NCBI GenBank assembly: GCA_037954665.1
Contig: JBBMOL010000139.1
Span: 104,232-168,231 of the forward strand
Length of the DNA stretch: 64,000 nucleotides
Reading direction: 5' to 3'
DNA from: Laguncularia racemosa
Lineage: Eukaryota; Streptophyta; Magnoliopsida; Myrtales; Combretaceae
Shown: in pieces, positions 12,852 through 25,875 of the stretch
How positions within the stretch are numbered: position 1 is the stretch's first letter
Layout of the letters: each line of letters begins with the position of its first letter
Position numbers and translations under genes: made by a program
Notes under the pieces: generated by a model
Databases searched by the model: none
The model's input: only the letters and a program-made list of their open reading frames with translations
Told to the model about the DNA's origin: nothing

Positions 12852-13014
12852 ATAGCAGAAAAACGGTAATACTAGTAATTGTTTTTAAGATCCTTGAGGA
12901 CGACACCCGTTGTAACCTATACTACATTAGATAGGTGTACTTGCCTAACTAGGTTGTTAGATTTCTTTGGGTTTATAAATTTATAATTTGATATGATCAG
13001 ATAACAACCCATCA
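12852..13014 (+). repeat. D 5' LTR, second part (U5)
   Basis: This continues the LTR broken by A. It ends in ACAACCCATCA, directly followed by the decayed tRNA-Asp primer-binding site. Joined to 1562-2814 it gives an LTR of about 1.4 kb. Confidence 0.75.
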
Positions 13015-13019
13015 AGTTT

Positions 13020-13037
13020 TAGCGCTGTTACCAAGGA
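13020..13037 (+). other. D primer-binding site, tRNA-Asp, decayed
   Basis: TAGCGCTGTTACCAAGGA matches 13 of 18 bases of the perfect site in B and C. All five differences are G-to-A or C-to-T, as expected from deamination of methylated cytosines in a long-silenced copy. Confidence 0.75.
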
Positions 13038-13166
13038 TCTACAAAACAATATTAGGAAGAACCATATTATCTACTACTTTAGTCATTTATTTTATTTTAT
13101 TTTTACTTCTTTCTACTCTCTTTATCTTTGGAGTACTCTAACTTGTGGATGTTGCTTTTGTAGTGC

Positions 13167-14520
13167 ATGATAAGGACTCTCCCTTCTAACATTCTTGATT
13201 TAGACCTTGAAATTCAGAGAACACTCAGCAGGATTAGCAAAAATACAACTGCTGAATCTTCTGGAGAATTGGAAATCGAGGGAGGAATGTCTATTATAAA
13301 AGTCACGACAGTAGTGAAGGATGTGGAATCAACTGTGGAATTTTTGAATAGTGAGATAGGATTACTGGAGAATATTAAAGAGGAAACACTAAAGACCATG
13401 GTTGAGGATCCACCTAAGATTAATCTAGATTATGCAAGGCTAACCTTAAATGGAATAGGGCCGACCATTATGAAGCCCCCCATTAGGGCTAACAATTTCG
13501 AAATTAAGGGTGTGGTGATTCAACTCTTGCAACAATATTTTTAATTCAATGGATTACCTAATGAAGATCCCCATGCTTACTCAAACATTCTTAGAAATCT
13601 ATGATACTTTCAAGAATAATGGGGTAACGGACAAAGCTGTATGCACTAGATTATTCCCTTTTTTATTAAGGGGGAAGGCTAAAAACTAGCTTCAATCATT
13701 GGGTCCTAGAGCTTTAACTACATAGGATGATACAGTCAAGAAATTTCTAGTTAACTACTTCCCTCCGTGCAAGATAGCTAAGCTTTGGAATGACATTGCT
13801 TCATTCATGCAACAAGATGGTGAGACCATGTACGATGCTTAGCAAAGATAGATAGAGTTGTTAAGAAAGTGCTCACACCATCAACTACCTATATAGATGC
13901 AGGTTCAAACCTTTTTGAGTGGGCTTAACCTAACCGCCCATCAACTGGTAGACGCCACAACTGGTGGTACACTAAATTCAAAGAATCTTTGAAACTCTTC
14001 ACTGATGTGGCTAAAAACAATTATCAGTGAGGTAACTTTGGTAGATCTCATGACTACTTTGGTAGAAAAGATGGAAGCTCTCAGCCACAAGGTTTCAACC
14101 CTTAAGAACTCCCATGTATCGCAACATCAAGTGGGGGATGCTAGTGAAATATGGACCTCTATGAGCAATATGAGCAAGTAGACTATCTTAGGAATCAAAA
14201 TAGGCAACAATATAACCCATACAGTAACACTTATAACCTTAGCATGAGAAACCACTCTAACCTCTTTTATGGCAATCAGAACGCCTAGAGATCTAACTTC
14301 CCACCACCAGGATTTCAAAAGCAACAAACGCTACCTTATCAAGCCAAGCCTAATCCACCGATTCAGCCATCTCAGCAAGAAAAGAAAACCAATTTAGATG
14401 TTTTGATGAGCCAATTCATTCAAAGTTTCGAGGTAAGACATCGTAACCAAGAGGCCTCTATTCATAACCTTAAGAAGCAAATTGGCCAATTAGCTAAGAT
14501 GATGTCTAAAAGGTAATCAG
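13167..14520 (+). pseudogene. gag: D gag, heavily decayed
   Basis: The ATG at 13167 opens 125 codons ending at 13544. Then gag-like sequence continues through several frames: an NEDPHAYSNIL word near 13558, a segment resembling the gag domain near 13690-13960, and a Gln/Asn-rich tail to about 14510. The order matches gag of A, B and C, but stops and frameshifts are too many for function. The zinc knuckle is not clearly recognisable. The end is approximate. Confidence 0.7.
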
Positions 14521-14699
14521 GTTCCTTCCCTAATAACACTGAGAACAATCCAAGGGAGTAAGCAAAAGCCATATCCTTGAGGGTTAGGAAGCAACTGCAA
14601 ACTGGAAAAGAATTAAAGAAGAAGCAAAAGGAAGGCTAAACACTCAGGAAGGAAATGGTAGACCCTAAGAAGCAAGAACTCGAGAGACAATCACCACCA

Positions 14700-17568
14700 G
14701 CTATCAAAGACTATGTTCCAAAAATTCCATATCCGACTCGCCTCAATCAAAGCAAAGACAAGGAATAGTTCGATAAATTTCTCAAACTTTTTAAACAACT
14801 ACACATTAATATTCCATTTGTTGAGGCACTTTTGTAGATGCCCAAATATGCCAAGTTCCTAAAGGAGCTTTTATCCAATAAGAGAAAGTTAGAGGATGTG
14901 TCCACAGTAGAAGTAGGAGCAAACTGCTCATCTGTCATTCAAAATAAACTTCCTCCAAAGCTAAAGCATCCAGGTTGCTTTACTATTTTATATTTAGTTA
15001 GTGACATCTCAATTGATAAAGCTTTAGCTGATCTTAAGATAAACATTAACCTCATGCCATACTCTTTCTTCAAGAAATTCGGGTTAGCTGACCCAAAGCC
15101 TACTAGAATGAGCCTGTAGCTGGTTGAGTGATCTATGAAAATCCCCAAAGGGATCATTGAGGATGTCTTAGTAAAGTAGTAAACTTCATATACCCGATTG
15201 ACTTTGTGATTCTAAACATGGATGAGGACAGGGATATGCCTTTAATCCTAGGAAGACCATTATTCGCTATCGCTAGGGCAGTGATAGATGTAAAAGACGA
15301 CAAGCTTACATTAAGAATAGGGGATGAAGAGCTGGTGATCAAAATGGGCATCGCCATGAAACACTTCATGTGTGTAGATGATTCTTACTATTCTATGGAT
15401 ATTGTTGGTTCCTCAGTTGACAAGCATATTAACGAGATCTTATACAAGAATCAGTTAGAGCTAAGTTTAATCAAAGGAGAGCAGGAGGACATGAACAACA
15501 CTCAGGTTAAAACACTCAATGAGCAACTTAACGCTATAGAAGAAATTACACCTCAAAGAGGATTTGAAGGCTTAAATGTTAGTAGAGAGGTGAGACTGAA
15601 AACTACAATAGAAGAGCTACTGGTGTTGGAATTGAAACAGCTTCCAGATCATTTGGAATACACCTTTCTAGCAGAAGACTCCAAGCTGCCAGTTATCATA
15701 ACCTCTAATTTATCTAAAGAGCAAAAAGTGCAATTGCTCACAGTCCTGAGAGCACACAAACGGGCCATCGCTAGGAAAATAGCAGAGATCAAAGTGACCA
15801 ACCCCTCTTTCTACACACATAAAATATTACTCAAAGAAAGATTCAAGCCTATAGTACAACCACAGTGTAGGCAAAATCCGAATATGAAAGAGGTGGTTAA
15901 GAAGGAAGTTATCAAGCTCCTTCATGTGGGACTAATATATCCGATATCAAACAGTCCTTGGGTTAGTCCAATGTAAGTGGTGCCAATGAAAGGAGGGATG
16001 ACCGCGGTCTCAAATGAGAACAGTAAGCTTATACTAATGCGTACCATCACCGGGTGGCATGTTTGTATAGATTACCAAAAGTTGACTGATGCCAATCGAA
16101 AGCTTCACTTCTCGCTTCCCTTTATAGATCAGATGCTGGAGAGACTGGCCGAACATATGTACTATTGCTACCTCAATGGGATGTCCAGATACTTCCAAAT
16201 ACTGATAGCTCCAAAGGACCAAGAGAAGACCACCTTCACTTATCCTTATGGCACATATGCTTACAAGCGAATGCCATTTAGGTTATGTAATGCATCGACT
16301 ACATTTCAGCGGTGTATGTTAGCTATATTTGATGATCTAATAGAGAAAATTATGGAAGTCTTCATGGATGACTTTTCTGTCTTTAGTGATTCTTTCTCAA
16401 ATTGTTTAGAGAATTTAGAAAAGGTGCTTACTCACTACAAAGAGACTAATCTTGAATTGAATTGGGAGAAATTTCACTTCATGTGTAAGGGGGGCATTGT
16501 ACTCGGCCATAAAGTCTCACATAGGGGTATTGAAGTTAATTGAGTAAAGGTTGATGTGATCGAAAAACTTCCACCACCAAATTTGGTCAAGGTTATAAGA
16601 AGTTTCCTAGGCCACACTGGTTTTTACAAATGCTTTATAAAGGACTTCTCCAAAATAGCTTGCCCACTAACTCAATTATTAGAAAAGGGCGTGCCTTTCA
16701 ACTTCACTCTATACTGTAAGCACGCCTTTGACGTGCTCAAGGAACGACTAACCCATGCATCCATCATGATAGCTCCTAATTGGAACTCGCCCTTTAAAAT
16801 CATGTATAATGTAAATGACTACGCAGTTGGGGTGTTTCTGGGACAAAGGTAAGACAAACACTTTCAACCTATCTACTACACTAGTAGAACTCTTAATCAT
16901 GCTTAAGTGAATTACACTACTACAGATAAGGAACTGTAAGCTGTGGTATTTGCATTTGACAAAATTCGGCCGTATTAAATTATGTCTAAGGTGATTATCT
17001 ATGTTGATCACTCTGCCCTAAAATTTTTTCTAACAAAAATAGGCACGAAGCCTAGAGTTATTCGATGGATTCTGCTCCTACAAGAATTTGACATAGAAAT
17101 TCGTGACAAAAATGGACCGAGAATCTAGCAGCTGATCATCTCTCAAGGCTTGAGAACCCTTGTTTTGAGGAGTTGAAGGAAGAAGACATTAATGACTCCT
17201 TTCCTAAAGAAACGTTACATGAAGTTTGCTAGATTATAAACAAGATGACTCTTTGGTTTGCAGACTCTAAAAATTATCTTACAACAAGAGTCCTCCCTAA
17301 TGACCACAACTACCATGTAAGAAAGAAGTTCTTTTTATAACTCAAATACTACTACTGACATGACTCATTCCTTTTCCATGTTTATGGGGATCAAGTCATA
17401 AGGAGATGTATCCCACATGAAGAAGGGTGGCAAATCCTCGGAGAATGTCATTTCGGCCCTGCCAGTGATCATCACTCAGTTAATAGGATTGCTCATAAAG
17501 TTTTGGAAGTCGATTTCTATTGGCCTACAATATTTAAGGATTCTCACCATCACTGTGCCACATGTGAT
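14700..17568 (+). pseudogene. pol: D protease, RT, RNase H and integrase N-terminus
   Basis: The protease region starts near 14838 (MPKYAKFLKELLSNKRKL) and has DLKININLMP where intact copies have DLGASINVMP, so the active-site core is damaged. From 15206 to 16852 one frame persists with stops at 15974-15976 and 16541-16543. RT shows the catalytic FMDD near 16360. RNase H (DHSALKFFL near 17010) and the integrase zinc-finger region follow with frameshifts, ending HHHCATCD at 17566. Element E interrupts here, and the frame resumes with RCQ at 31266. Confidence 0.85.
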
Positions 17569-18758
17569 TGATGTGCCTAAAACCAAGATTAAGCACATGC
17601 AAAACCAATTTGAAAGACAATTAGACAATGTCAATCAAACTAGCTTCCAATCACATGAACAATGGTGTCAATTCTCAAGATCTATAACCAATTCCACAAC
17701 ACCACGTGATCAATATTGAAATGAACCAAGTATGTGAAGCTTTGATACCAAATATGATGTGCCTAAATTAGGGGTTAAGCACATGCAATTGGTGCAAATT
17801 ATAAACCTCACATGCACTAAACCAATCTCAGTTCAAACTAGTAGAATTTACGTGAACCCTAATGGACATGCAATGAAATCCTAATGCTCAAAGTTGCAAT
17901 TAACAATTCAACAATGATAATTTCCTCCAATATAACAATAATCACAAGTAATTCCACGTGAATTACACACAAGAACAACATGATCCAATTCTGTGATCCA
18001 CTTCCCAAACAAAATGATCCATAATTCAAATGAGGCTAAATTGAAAGTTAAAAACCAAGGCTAAAACCAATCAATTAAGCAATAAGAATTTGATTACAAA
18101 TGCAATCAAATCTGACCAAGAAAACATCCAATTCAACCCTAGATATAACTTACTAGTGATGAAAAGGAAACACAACAAAACGGAATTGATATTACTCACA
18201 ATTTCTCCTCGTTGCACTCGCCACAATTCCAATTCTTGGGATTGAAATTGATAAGAGCAATTGAACGAAGGAATGAACCCTTTCTGTCACTTAAAAGGTG
18301 AAGTGTATTCTGAAAAATTCTCCTCAAAACCTTACTTAAGCAAGTATTTATACTTGTTCCCTTTAGGGTTAGAAAGTCTACAAAATTATAACTATGCCAC
18401 TTTTAAGGTGGCCAGTCCTAAATGAAAATTACAAACAAATGAAAGTGTCCCAAAAGAAAATTACAACATAGAATGGTCCAATAACAATTATAGAGTACAA
18501 AAATAATATAAATCTTCAAGAGCCAATGCTTCAAAGTGAAATCAATTGCAGCGGGCCTTTGGATGCAAATCTGATGATTTCTCGTGACCATCAACTAATG
18601 TAAGTCATTTGGCATCCCATGGAGAAATATTATTGTATCTGTAAGATTATTACTCAAATATCTATTAGATAAAAGAAATAGAGTGAAATATAAGTGATTT
18701 GGATCATTATCCAAATTCAGTTCTGAGAGCATCTATGGTGCCGGAAAATTTCCCATCA
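17569..18758 (-). repeat. E 3' LTR with internal PBS-containing unit
   Basis: This is a 1190-bp LTR. Its terminal 186 bp (17569-17754) repeat the LTR end and contain a degraded primer-binding site (GCTTTGATACCA, 17739-17750). A second LTR-start word TGATGTGCC follows at 17755. The same structure occupies 30095-31260. A minus-strand TATAAATAC box is at 18344-18352. The inner side abuts a purine-rich tract and the tail of the protease frame. Confidence 0.88.
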
Positions 18759-18943
18759 TCTCCTCGGGCTTCTAAAAGATTTGCCCTCAAATCTAGAGGG
18801 TCATTTCTTGAACTAAACCCGAGCATCTCTGTTAGCCTATTCTCCCAGTTACCAAATGTAGTGGAAGTAGTTTAGATTTGCTCCTCAAACCAGTGCACCT
18901 CAAATGGAGTCACAGGTGATAGTATTATTCGAGACCCTCCCAT
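18759..18943 (-). pseudogene. E protease tail and polypurine region
   Basis: On the minus strand this continues the E protease frame after element B (SRIILSPVTPFEVHW, matching the F protein word RIVLNPMSPSEVQ). It reaches a stop, then a tail with LDLRANLLEARGDDG that encodes the purine-rich tract next to the 3' LTR. No RT coding lies between, so the pol loss in E is inside this short stretch. Confidence 0.7.
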
Positions 18944-20547
18944 TGATGGGTGTCGAATCCAACAAAAATAAAACCTACTCCTAGACAATTATATGATTTG
19001 CATATAGTGGTGAGTAGGGTCGAATCCATAGAGATTGGTTAAACTTATTTCTATTCAAGGAGAATAAAAGGAAAAGGAAAATGGGGGGTTTGGTTTGTGA
19101 ATTGAACAAAGTTAAAACAAGATAAGAAAGTTGTATATTGATAAAAAGCCTAGCCAAAGGAATCAAGATGGTTTAATTCTAGGAATTGATCATCGATGCA
19201 AATGTTCTCTATTCTTGTTCCTAGATAAATTGGTTATGGTTATTAACAAGCTCTAACAACCTATCTCTCCTTACTTCCTCGATAACCTCAGACAAGCGCT
19301 TTGAATTATTTCTCTTATTGATTAAACAACCCTTAGGATTTAATCTATCAATAGCATTAAGATCTAGAGAGACTACCAATTCATGCCAGTAGATTATAAG
19401 ACAACCTATTTAAACATGATCACACACCTCCATAACATGAATTCGATCATCTCTTTTATAACCAAACATGTTATTGCGTCACTAAGACTAGAACAATCAA
19501 ACAATTACGGATTTGACGTGCTAGTTGACAATATATTAACTTGCTAATTGAGTAGAAGAGCTCTATTCATACCAATCAACAAAGATAATAATGACAAAAC
19601 GAACAGAAGATATATGAATACCCGAAAATAAAGAATAGAATAAATACAAGTCAATTAGACCTCACAATTTGTGGAGAATTAAACATCTATGACCCTTTGG
19701 CTAGAAAAGTAGCTTAGCTACACATGTTCATCAATAAAACGAAAATAAAAGATAGAAACATAATGAACCCGGTTGCTTGCTCTGCCTCCGCGTTTCCTTC
19801 TTCAAGATCCAAGATTCAAAAGTTCAAAAGTTTTCCTAACCCTCTAGGGTTGGCTCTATTTATACTATTAGATGGATAGCATGTGATCTTTTGCTAGCAA
19901 GATACGAAAATATCTTTCCTTTTTCAAGTAGATTTCGAGAAGTGAAGATACGTCTGCCTGGCACGCCCCACCACACGGCCGTGGGTTAAGCCGTGCCATC
20001 CTCTGTGCATATTCTTCAAGTCTTCAACCGCGCCCAGTGTGACCCACGGTTACACACACGGCCAGATTTCAAGCCGTGCCTTCGTCTGTGCATAATCTTT
20101 AAGTCTTCATCCGTGTCCAGTGTATACCACGGTTACACCCAGGCTAGATTTCAAGCCGTGTCTTCATCTGGTTGATGTTCCACACTTTCTTCTCCTTGGC
20201 ACATCTATCTTCCACCATGGCTCCCAGCACGGTTTCTCCCACGGCCGTTCCCTAAGCCGTGTCTCTCTCTGTTCAGAGTCCTCTTTTCCGCCTTCTGGTC
20301 CAGTGTGTAGCACGGTTTGAACCTTTGCCGTGCCGTAAACCGTGCTTCCTCCGGTGGTGTAATTCCTTGTCTTGATCCAAGTTGTAGATGACTTCTCTAA
20401 AATAATTGAATTAGCATCCTTGACTCCATTTAACCTGATTTATCACGATGATAGAATTAAAGTACCATTTCCTTATGATTTCTATAAAATCAATAATAAT
20501 TTAACACAATTTATACTATAAAGATTGAGTATAAAATGGCTCTATCA
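18944..20547 (-). repeat. B 3' LTR
   Basis: It has the same ends and GC-rich repeats as the A LTRs, with a minus-strand TATAAATAG box at 19856-19864. It lacks the 12 bp between CTTAG words that its partner at 24246-25870 has. The polypurine tract GTGTGGGGGAATT abuts it at 20548-20560. Confidence 0.95.
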
Positions 20548-21863
20548 AATTCCCCCACACTTAAACTCTTGCTTGTCCTTAAGCAATTGCATCAAATCAA
20601 TTGAGAAATCTATCATAGATTATACAAGCTTTCTTTTCATCATTCCAAGCATCTATTCATTTTGTAATTCATGACTTGTAATTTAATGTCTACTACTTCA
20701 ACCAAACTGGTTTCCTGTGATCAAATTACTATGGACAAAATTCAATAGCTAATCTAAACAAAACAAACTTTAATCCTCATGTTTAGCAAAAGAATTTTTA
20801 TTCCAAAAGTAAATACTTAATCCACTAAGGAAAAACACCCAATTAAACTTCATTGGATATTATCAAGCATATAATCCTTGCAGTATAAAGTAAAAGCATA
20901 TGGTATAAGCTCTTTGCTAGATATTCTCCCTTTTATACATCTTTGTTTTATTCAATGAATGTTCACATTCATGTTCTTTTGATTTATTCAAGCATCTATT
21001 TTGACGGGTTTTTGCCCGCTTCTTTTCATGAACTTTTGCCTTTTTCGCCCTTATCGTCATAGTGAGTTCATTGAGTCGGCAACATCCCGAGCTCATCACT
21101 CAAGTGACCGGGTTTTGAGATACCCCTACGGACTCTTCCTCACTCTAACATTCAAGTTTGAATACTCTTAACTCAATTAGTTGAATCATTGGAGTAATGG
21201 CTATGCTTGATTCTTTTTTTTTTTTAAGTGTTATGATTGCTTTACAAACAACTTCAAAGAGTATACAGTAGCTAATATAACCTAGAAATAAACTTGTTTA
21301 TTTTTCACTTAGGGACTCGACTTACTCTTAGACTTCCAATTCTAAAGCTAAATACAAGGTAAATTTGTTTCTTAAAGATTTCACTACTTAATTTTAACCA
21401 TGTATTCTAATCATAGCAGTGGGTGAGTAAAGCATTTGAACAAGTCAATTTCACATTTTGTAGATGCTTATTACAACATTTAGTACAATCTCTAGATTTC
21501 ATGATAATTTTGAAAACATTTGGCTTAAAATTGCTTAAGGACAAACATTCAGAGTATAAGTTAGTTCTCTATTCTCTATATTTTATTATCCTCTCCCCCA
21601 CACTTAGCTTGAACAGTGTCCTCACTGTTCCTAATTTAGCACAATTGAAGAGGAATTAACAACATAAAGGACATTAGAGAATAAGAGAAAGGAAATATTG
21701 GTACTTCCCTGGTATTGGAGTGCTCCCTTTAAGCTCTGGAAAGTGTCATCTAATGATATGTATCCTTACTGCAGCCGATCTAAAGAGTTCAAAACTACAC
21801 TAAAATCAAAACAAACTAAACTAAAACAAAACAAAACTAATGCAAAACAATTTTTTTTTTTTA
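20548..21863 (-). other. B polypurine tract and 3' untranslated region
   Basis: Close copy of the A 3' region (4429-5772). The PPT is at 20548-20560, a second GTGTGGGGGAGA tract lies near 21593-21604, and a T-run before the hairpins reads as poly(A) in element sense. No coding potential is conserved. Confidence 0.65.
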
Positions 21864-21915
21864 CATGGGTTGCCTCCCATGAAGCGCCTTTCTTTAACGT
21901 CTTTGGCTAGACGTT
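21864..21915 (-). promoter_or_regulatory. Two-hairpin RNA element of B
   Basis: Same stems and loops as in A (AACGTCT/AGACGTT with loop AGCCAA; CATGGG/CCCATG with loop AGGCAA). The gag-protease stop codon TAG (21907-21909) lies within the first hairpin. The element was kept although pol was lost. Confidence 0.65.
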
Positions 21916-24194
21916 CCTGGCTAAATATTCGGATAAGGATTTTGATTCCAGCCTTGGTGCCTGTGGTGATGGGTTAATAATATCCGCAACAAAAACAGGA
22001 GATGGGTTAATAGCATCCGTAACAAAAACAGGAGAGATATCGTTAGGATGTTTCATGGCATCATAAATGTTAAATTTAATCACTTCACCATCAAATTCCA
22101 TAGTGAGGGTGCCATCATTTACATCGATTTTCATTTTAGAAGTCTTAAGGAATGGTCGCCCTAATAATATCAGTGATGAAGTATGAGAATCACTATCGTC
22201 CATGTCAAGCACATAAAAATCAGCAGGAAAAACCAACCCATTGACTTGAACTAAAACATCCTCTAGAACTCCCTCGGGATAAACATTGGACCTATCAGCA
22301 AGTTGAACAATAATACCCGTTTCCTTTAAAGGACCAACATTTAAACGTTGATAAACAGACAAAGGCATGACATTGATAGAAGCTCCTAGATCACACATGG
22401 CTTTAGCGATTCCAAGACTACCTATTTTGCAAGGAATGGCGAACATACCTGGGTCCTTACATTTAGGAGGAAGCTTCTTCTAAATAATAGCTGAAACATT
22501 TTCACTCACACTAATCTTTTCATTGCCTTTCAGCTTCCTTTTGTTAGTGCACAAGTCCTTGAGGAATCTAGCATAGCGCGGTATTTGCTTAATTGCATCA
22601 AGTAAAGGAATATTTACCTCGACTTTACGAAACGTTTCCAGAATCTCTTTTTCTTTCGCTTCCTTCTTGGATTTCGCTAATCTGGAGGGGAAAGGAGGTG
22701 GTATCAATGTGACCTTCGATGGCTCATCTAGAGACTTGCTAATCTGGTCGCCCTGCTGGCTCGGAGTCAAAGTCTCTTTCTTGGTCTCTTCCTCAAGATT
22801 AGACGGATTTCCTTTCTTATTTGATCCCTGCAATTCTGTTCCACTTCTTAAGGTAATTGCATTAACGCTTTGCTTCGGGTTTGTAATAGTTTGAGAAGGT
22901 ACTTACCTTGAGTTTCTAACCTGTTTACGACTGAAGCAAGTTGGCTTACCTGATTCTCCAAGTTTTGAATGCTTTGCTTTGTTTCCTCCTGAAATTGTTT
23001 GGTATTAACAGCTAGAGACTTAACAATATCCTCAAGGGGCATACCTGAAGTAGAAGGAGCTTGGGGTACATGGTGTGATGGCTTAGGCTGGAATTGTTGG
23101 AAACTTTGTGGGTTATTGCCATATCGGAAGTTAGGATGATCCCTCCATCCATGATTGTAAGTATTCGAGTAGGGGTCATACTTCCTTTGCGGTTGTCCTG
23201 GAAATCCGCCTACAGCATTGGTGTGTTCATGATTGTCATCTTGCAATGTGGGGCACATGTCGGTCGGATGATTAGGAGCAGCGCAAATTCCACAAGCCTT
23301 CACCTGCTGCGTTTTTCCAAGAGCTAGCTGCTGCACAAGGGAGGTAAGATTAGAAATTTGATGTTCAAGGTTAGACACATTTACCTCATTTACCTTCCTT
23401 GAAGATGCATCATGCCTATACCCAAATTGTTGCGAATTGGCAGCCATAATGGAGATCAATTCCCTAGCTTGACCAGGGGTTTTGTTTACTATGGCGCCTC
23501 CACTTGCAGCATCCATCATCTTTCTTTCCATCGGAAGTAAGCCTTCGTAGAGATATTGGATGAGGAGTTGTTCGGATATCCCATGTTGTGGGCAGCTTGT
23601 ACACAGTTGCTTGAACCTTTCCCAATACTCATGAAGAGTCTCGGTGTCCCTTTGTTTTATACCACAAATTTCTCTTCTTATACCAGCGGCTCTGGATGCG
23701 GGGAAGAATTTGTCCAAGAAGAGTCTTACCATATCTGTCCAAGTGGTGATAGAACCTGGAGGCAAATAAAACAACCAATCTTTAGCTTTAGTACTTAAAG
23801 AAAATGGAAAAGCACGTAGCTTGATTTGATCGTCAGTTATTCCTTGTGGCCTCATACTAGAACACACTATATGGAACTCTTTCAAATGCTTATGAGGATC
23901 TTCATTCTCAAGACCATGAAATGTAGGTAGCAGATGTATCAACCCAGATTTCAAATCGAATTCCACGGCTAGTTCGGGGTAGTGAATACAAAGTGGTTGT
24001 TGATTCACACCTGGTGCAGCCAACTCCCTTAAGGTTCTCTCGAGATTTGCCATGTCGTTCTTTTTTTCAGAATCAGACAAGTCCGATACTAAGTTCGGTC
24101 TAGTGGATGATCTAGCTTCTTGTCGTAGTCTCTTTAGAGTCTTCTCAATCTCCGGATTATAAGTTGGTTCACCTGTCTGAGAAGAACGAGTCAT
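21907..24194 (-). pseudogene. gag: B gag-protease
   Basis: The start is the ATG at 24194 (MTRSSQ). The gag domain and zinc knuckle CGICAAPNHPTDMC are intact to about 22900. There a one-base loss compared with C shifts the frame. The second frame then has a TAG at 22480-22482 where C has CAG. The protease word DLGASINVMP lies near 22365-22394. A short tandem duplication (NPSPVFVADIINPSP) sits near the C-terminus. The frame ends SEYLARNV inside the first hairpin, with pol missing. Confidence 0.88.
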
Positions 24195-24222
24195 ACAAGA
24201 ATAGAAATAAATTTGACACCAA

Positions 24223-24240
24223 TCCCCGGCAACGGCGCCA
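24223..24240 (-). other. B primer-binding site, tRNA-Asp
   Basis: TGGCGCCGTTGCCGGGGA on the minus strand is fully complementary to the plant tRNA-Asp(GUC) 3' end, five bases inside the 5' LTR. Confidence 0.92.
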
Positions 24241-24245
24241 AAATT

Positions 24246-25870
24246 TGATGGGTGTCGAATCCAACAAAAATAAAACCTACTCTTAGACAATTATATGATT
24301 TGCATATAGTGGTGAGTAGGGTCGAATCCACAGAGATTGGTTAAACTTATTTCTATTCAAGGAGAATAAAAGGAAAAGGAAAATGGGGGGTTTAGTTTGT
24401 GAATTGAACAAAGTTAAAACAAGATAAGAAAGTTGTATATTGATAAAAAGCCTAGCCAAAGGAATCAAGATGGTTTAATTCTAGGAATTGATCATCGATG
24501 CAAATGTTCTCTATTCTTGTTCCTAGATAAATTGGTTATGGTTATTAACAAGCTCTAACAACCTATCTCTCCTTACTTCCTCGATAACCTCAGACAAGCT
24601 CTTTGAATTATTTCTCTTATTGATTAAACAACCCTTAGACAAGCGCTTAGGATTTAATCTATCAATAGCATTAAGATCTAGAGAGACTACCAATTCATGC
24701 TAGTAGATTATAAGATAACCTATTTAAACATGATCACACACCTCCATAACATGAATTCGATCATCTCTTTTATAACCAAACATGTTATTGCGTCACTAAG
24801 ACTAGAACAATCAAACAATTACGGATTTGACGTGCTAGTTGACAATATATTAACTTGCTAATTGAGTAGAAGAGCTCTATTCATACCAATCAACAAAGAT
24901 AATAATGACAAAACGATCAGAAGATATATGAATACCCGAAAACAAAGAATAGAATAAATACAAGTCAATTAGACCTCACAATTTGTGGAGAATTAAACAT
25001 CTATGACCCTTTGGCTAGAAAAGTAGCTTAGCTACACATGTTCATCAATAAAACGAAAATAAAAGATAGAAACATAATGAACCCGGTTGCTTGCTCTGCC
25101 TCCGCGTTTCCTTCTTCAAGATCCAAGATTCAAAAGTTCAAAAGTTCAAAAGTTTTCCTAACCCTCTAGGGTTGGCTCTATTTATACTATTAGATGGATA
25201 GCATGTGATCTTTTTCTAGCAAGATACGAAAATATCTTTCCTTTTTCAAGTAGATTTCGAGAAGTGAAGATACGTCTGCCTGGCACGCCCCACCACACGG
25301 CCGTGGGTTAAGCCGTGCCATCCTCTGTGCATATTCTTCAAGTCTTCAACCGCGCCCAGTGTGACCCACGGTTACACACACGGCCAGATTTCAAGTCGTG
25401 CCTTCGTCTGTGCATAATCTTTAAGTCTTCATCCGTGTCCAGTGTGTACCATGGTTACACCCACGGCTAGATTTCAAGCCGTGTCTTCATCTGGTTGATG
25501 TTCCACACTTTCTTCTCCTTGGCACATCTATCTTCCACCATGGCTCCCAGCACGGTTTCTCCCACGGCCGTTCCCTAAGCCGTGTCTCTCTCTGTTCAGA
25601 GTCCTCTTTTCCGCCTTCTGGTCCAGTGTGTAGCACGGTTTGAACCTTAGCCGTGCCGTAAACCGTGCTTCCTCCAGTGGTGTAATTCCTTGTCTTGATC
25701 CAAGTTGTAGATGACTTCTCTAAAATAATTGAATTAGCATCCTTGACTCCATTTAACCTGATTTATCACGATGATAGAATTAAAGTACCATTTCCTTATG
25801 ATTTCTATAAAATCAATAATAATTTAACACAATTTATACTATAAAGATTGAGTATAAAATGGCTCTATCA
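24246..25870 (-). repeat. B 5' LTR
   Basis: Partner of 18944-20547, with a minus-strand TATA box at 25178-25186 and the GC-rich repeat block at about 25270-25680. It contains the extra 12 bp between CTTAG words near 24632-24648, just as the A 5' LTR does. Confidence 0.95.
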
Positions 25871-25875
25871 CCCAT

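Larger units (their letters stand above)
18944..25870 (-). mobile_element. Element B: pol-less Athila-like element
   Basis: B is 6.9 kb with LTRs of 1604 bp (left, 3') and 1625 bp (right, 5'), a perfect tRNA-Asp PBS, gag-protease, paired hairpins, 3' region and polypurine tract. The target duplication CCCAT (18939-18943, 25871-25875) is exact. It lies in the protease region of E. RT, RNase H and integrase are absent. The deletion junction is identical to that of element C, so the pol-less form was inherited and amplified. Confidence 0.95.
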
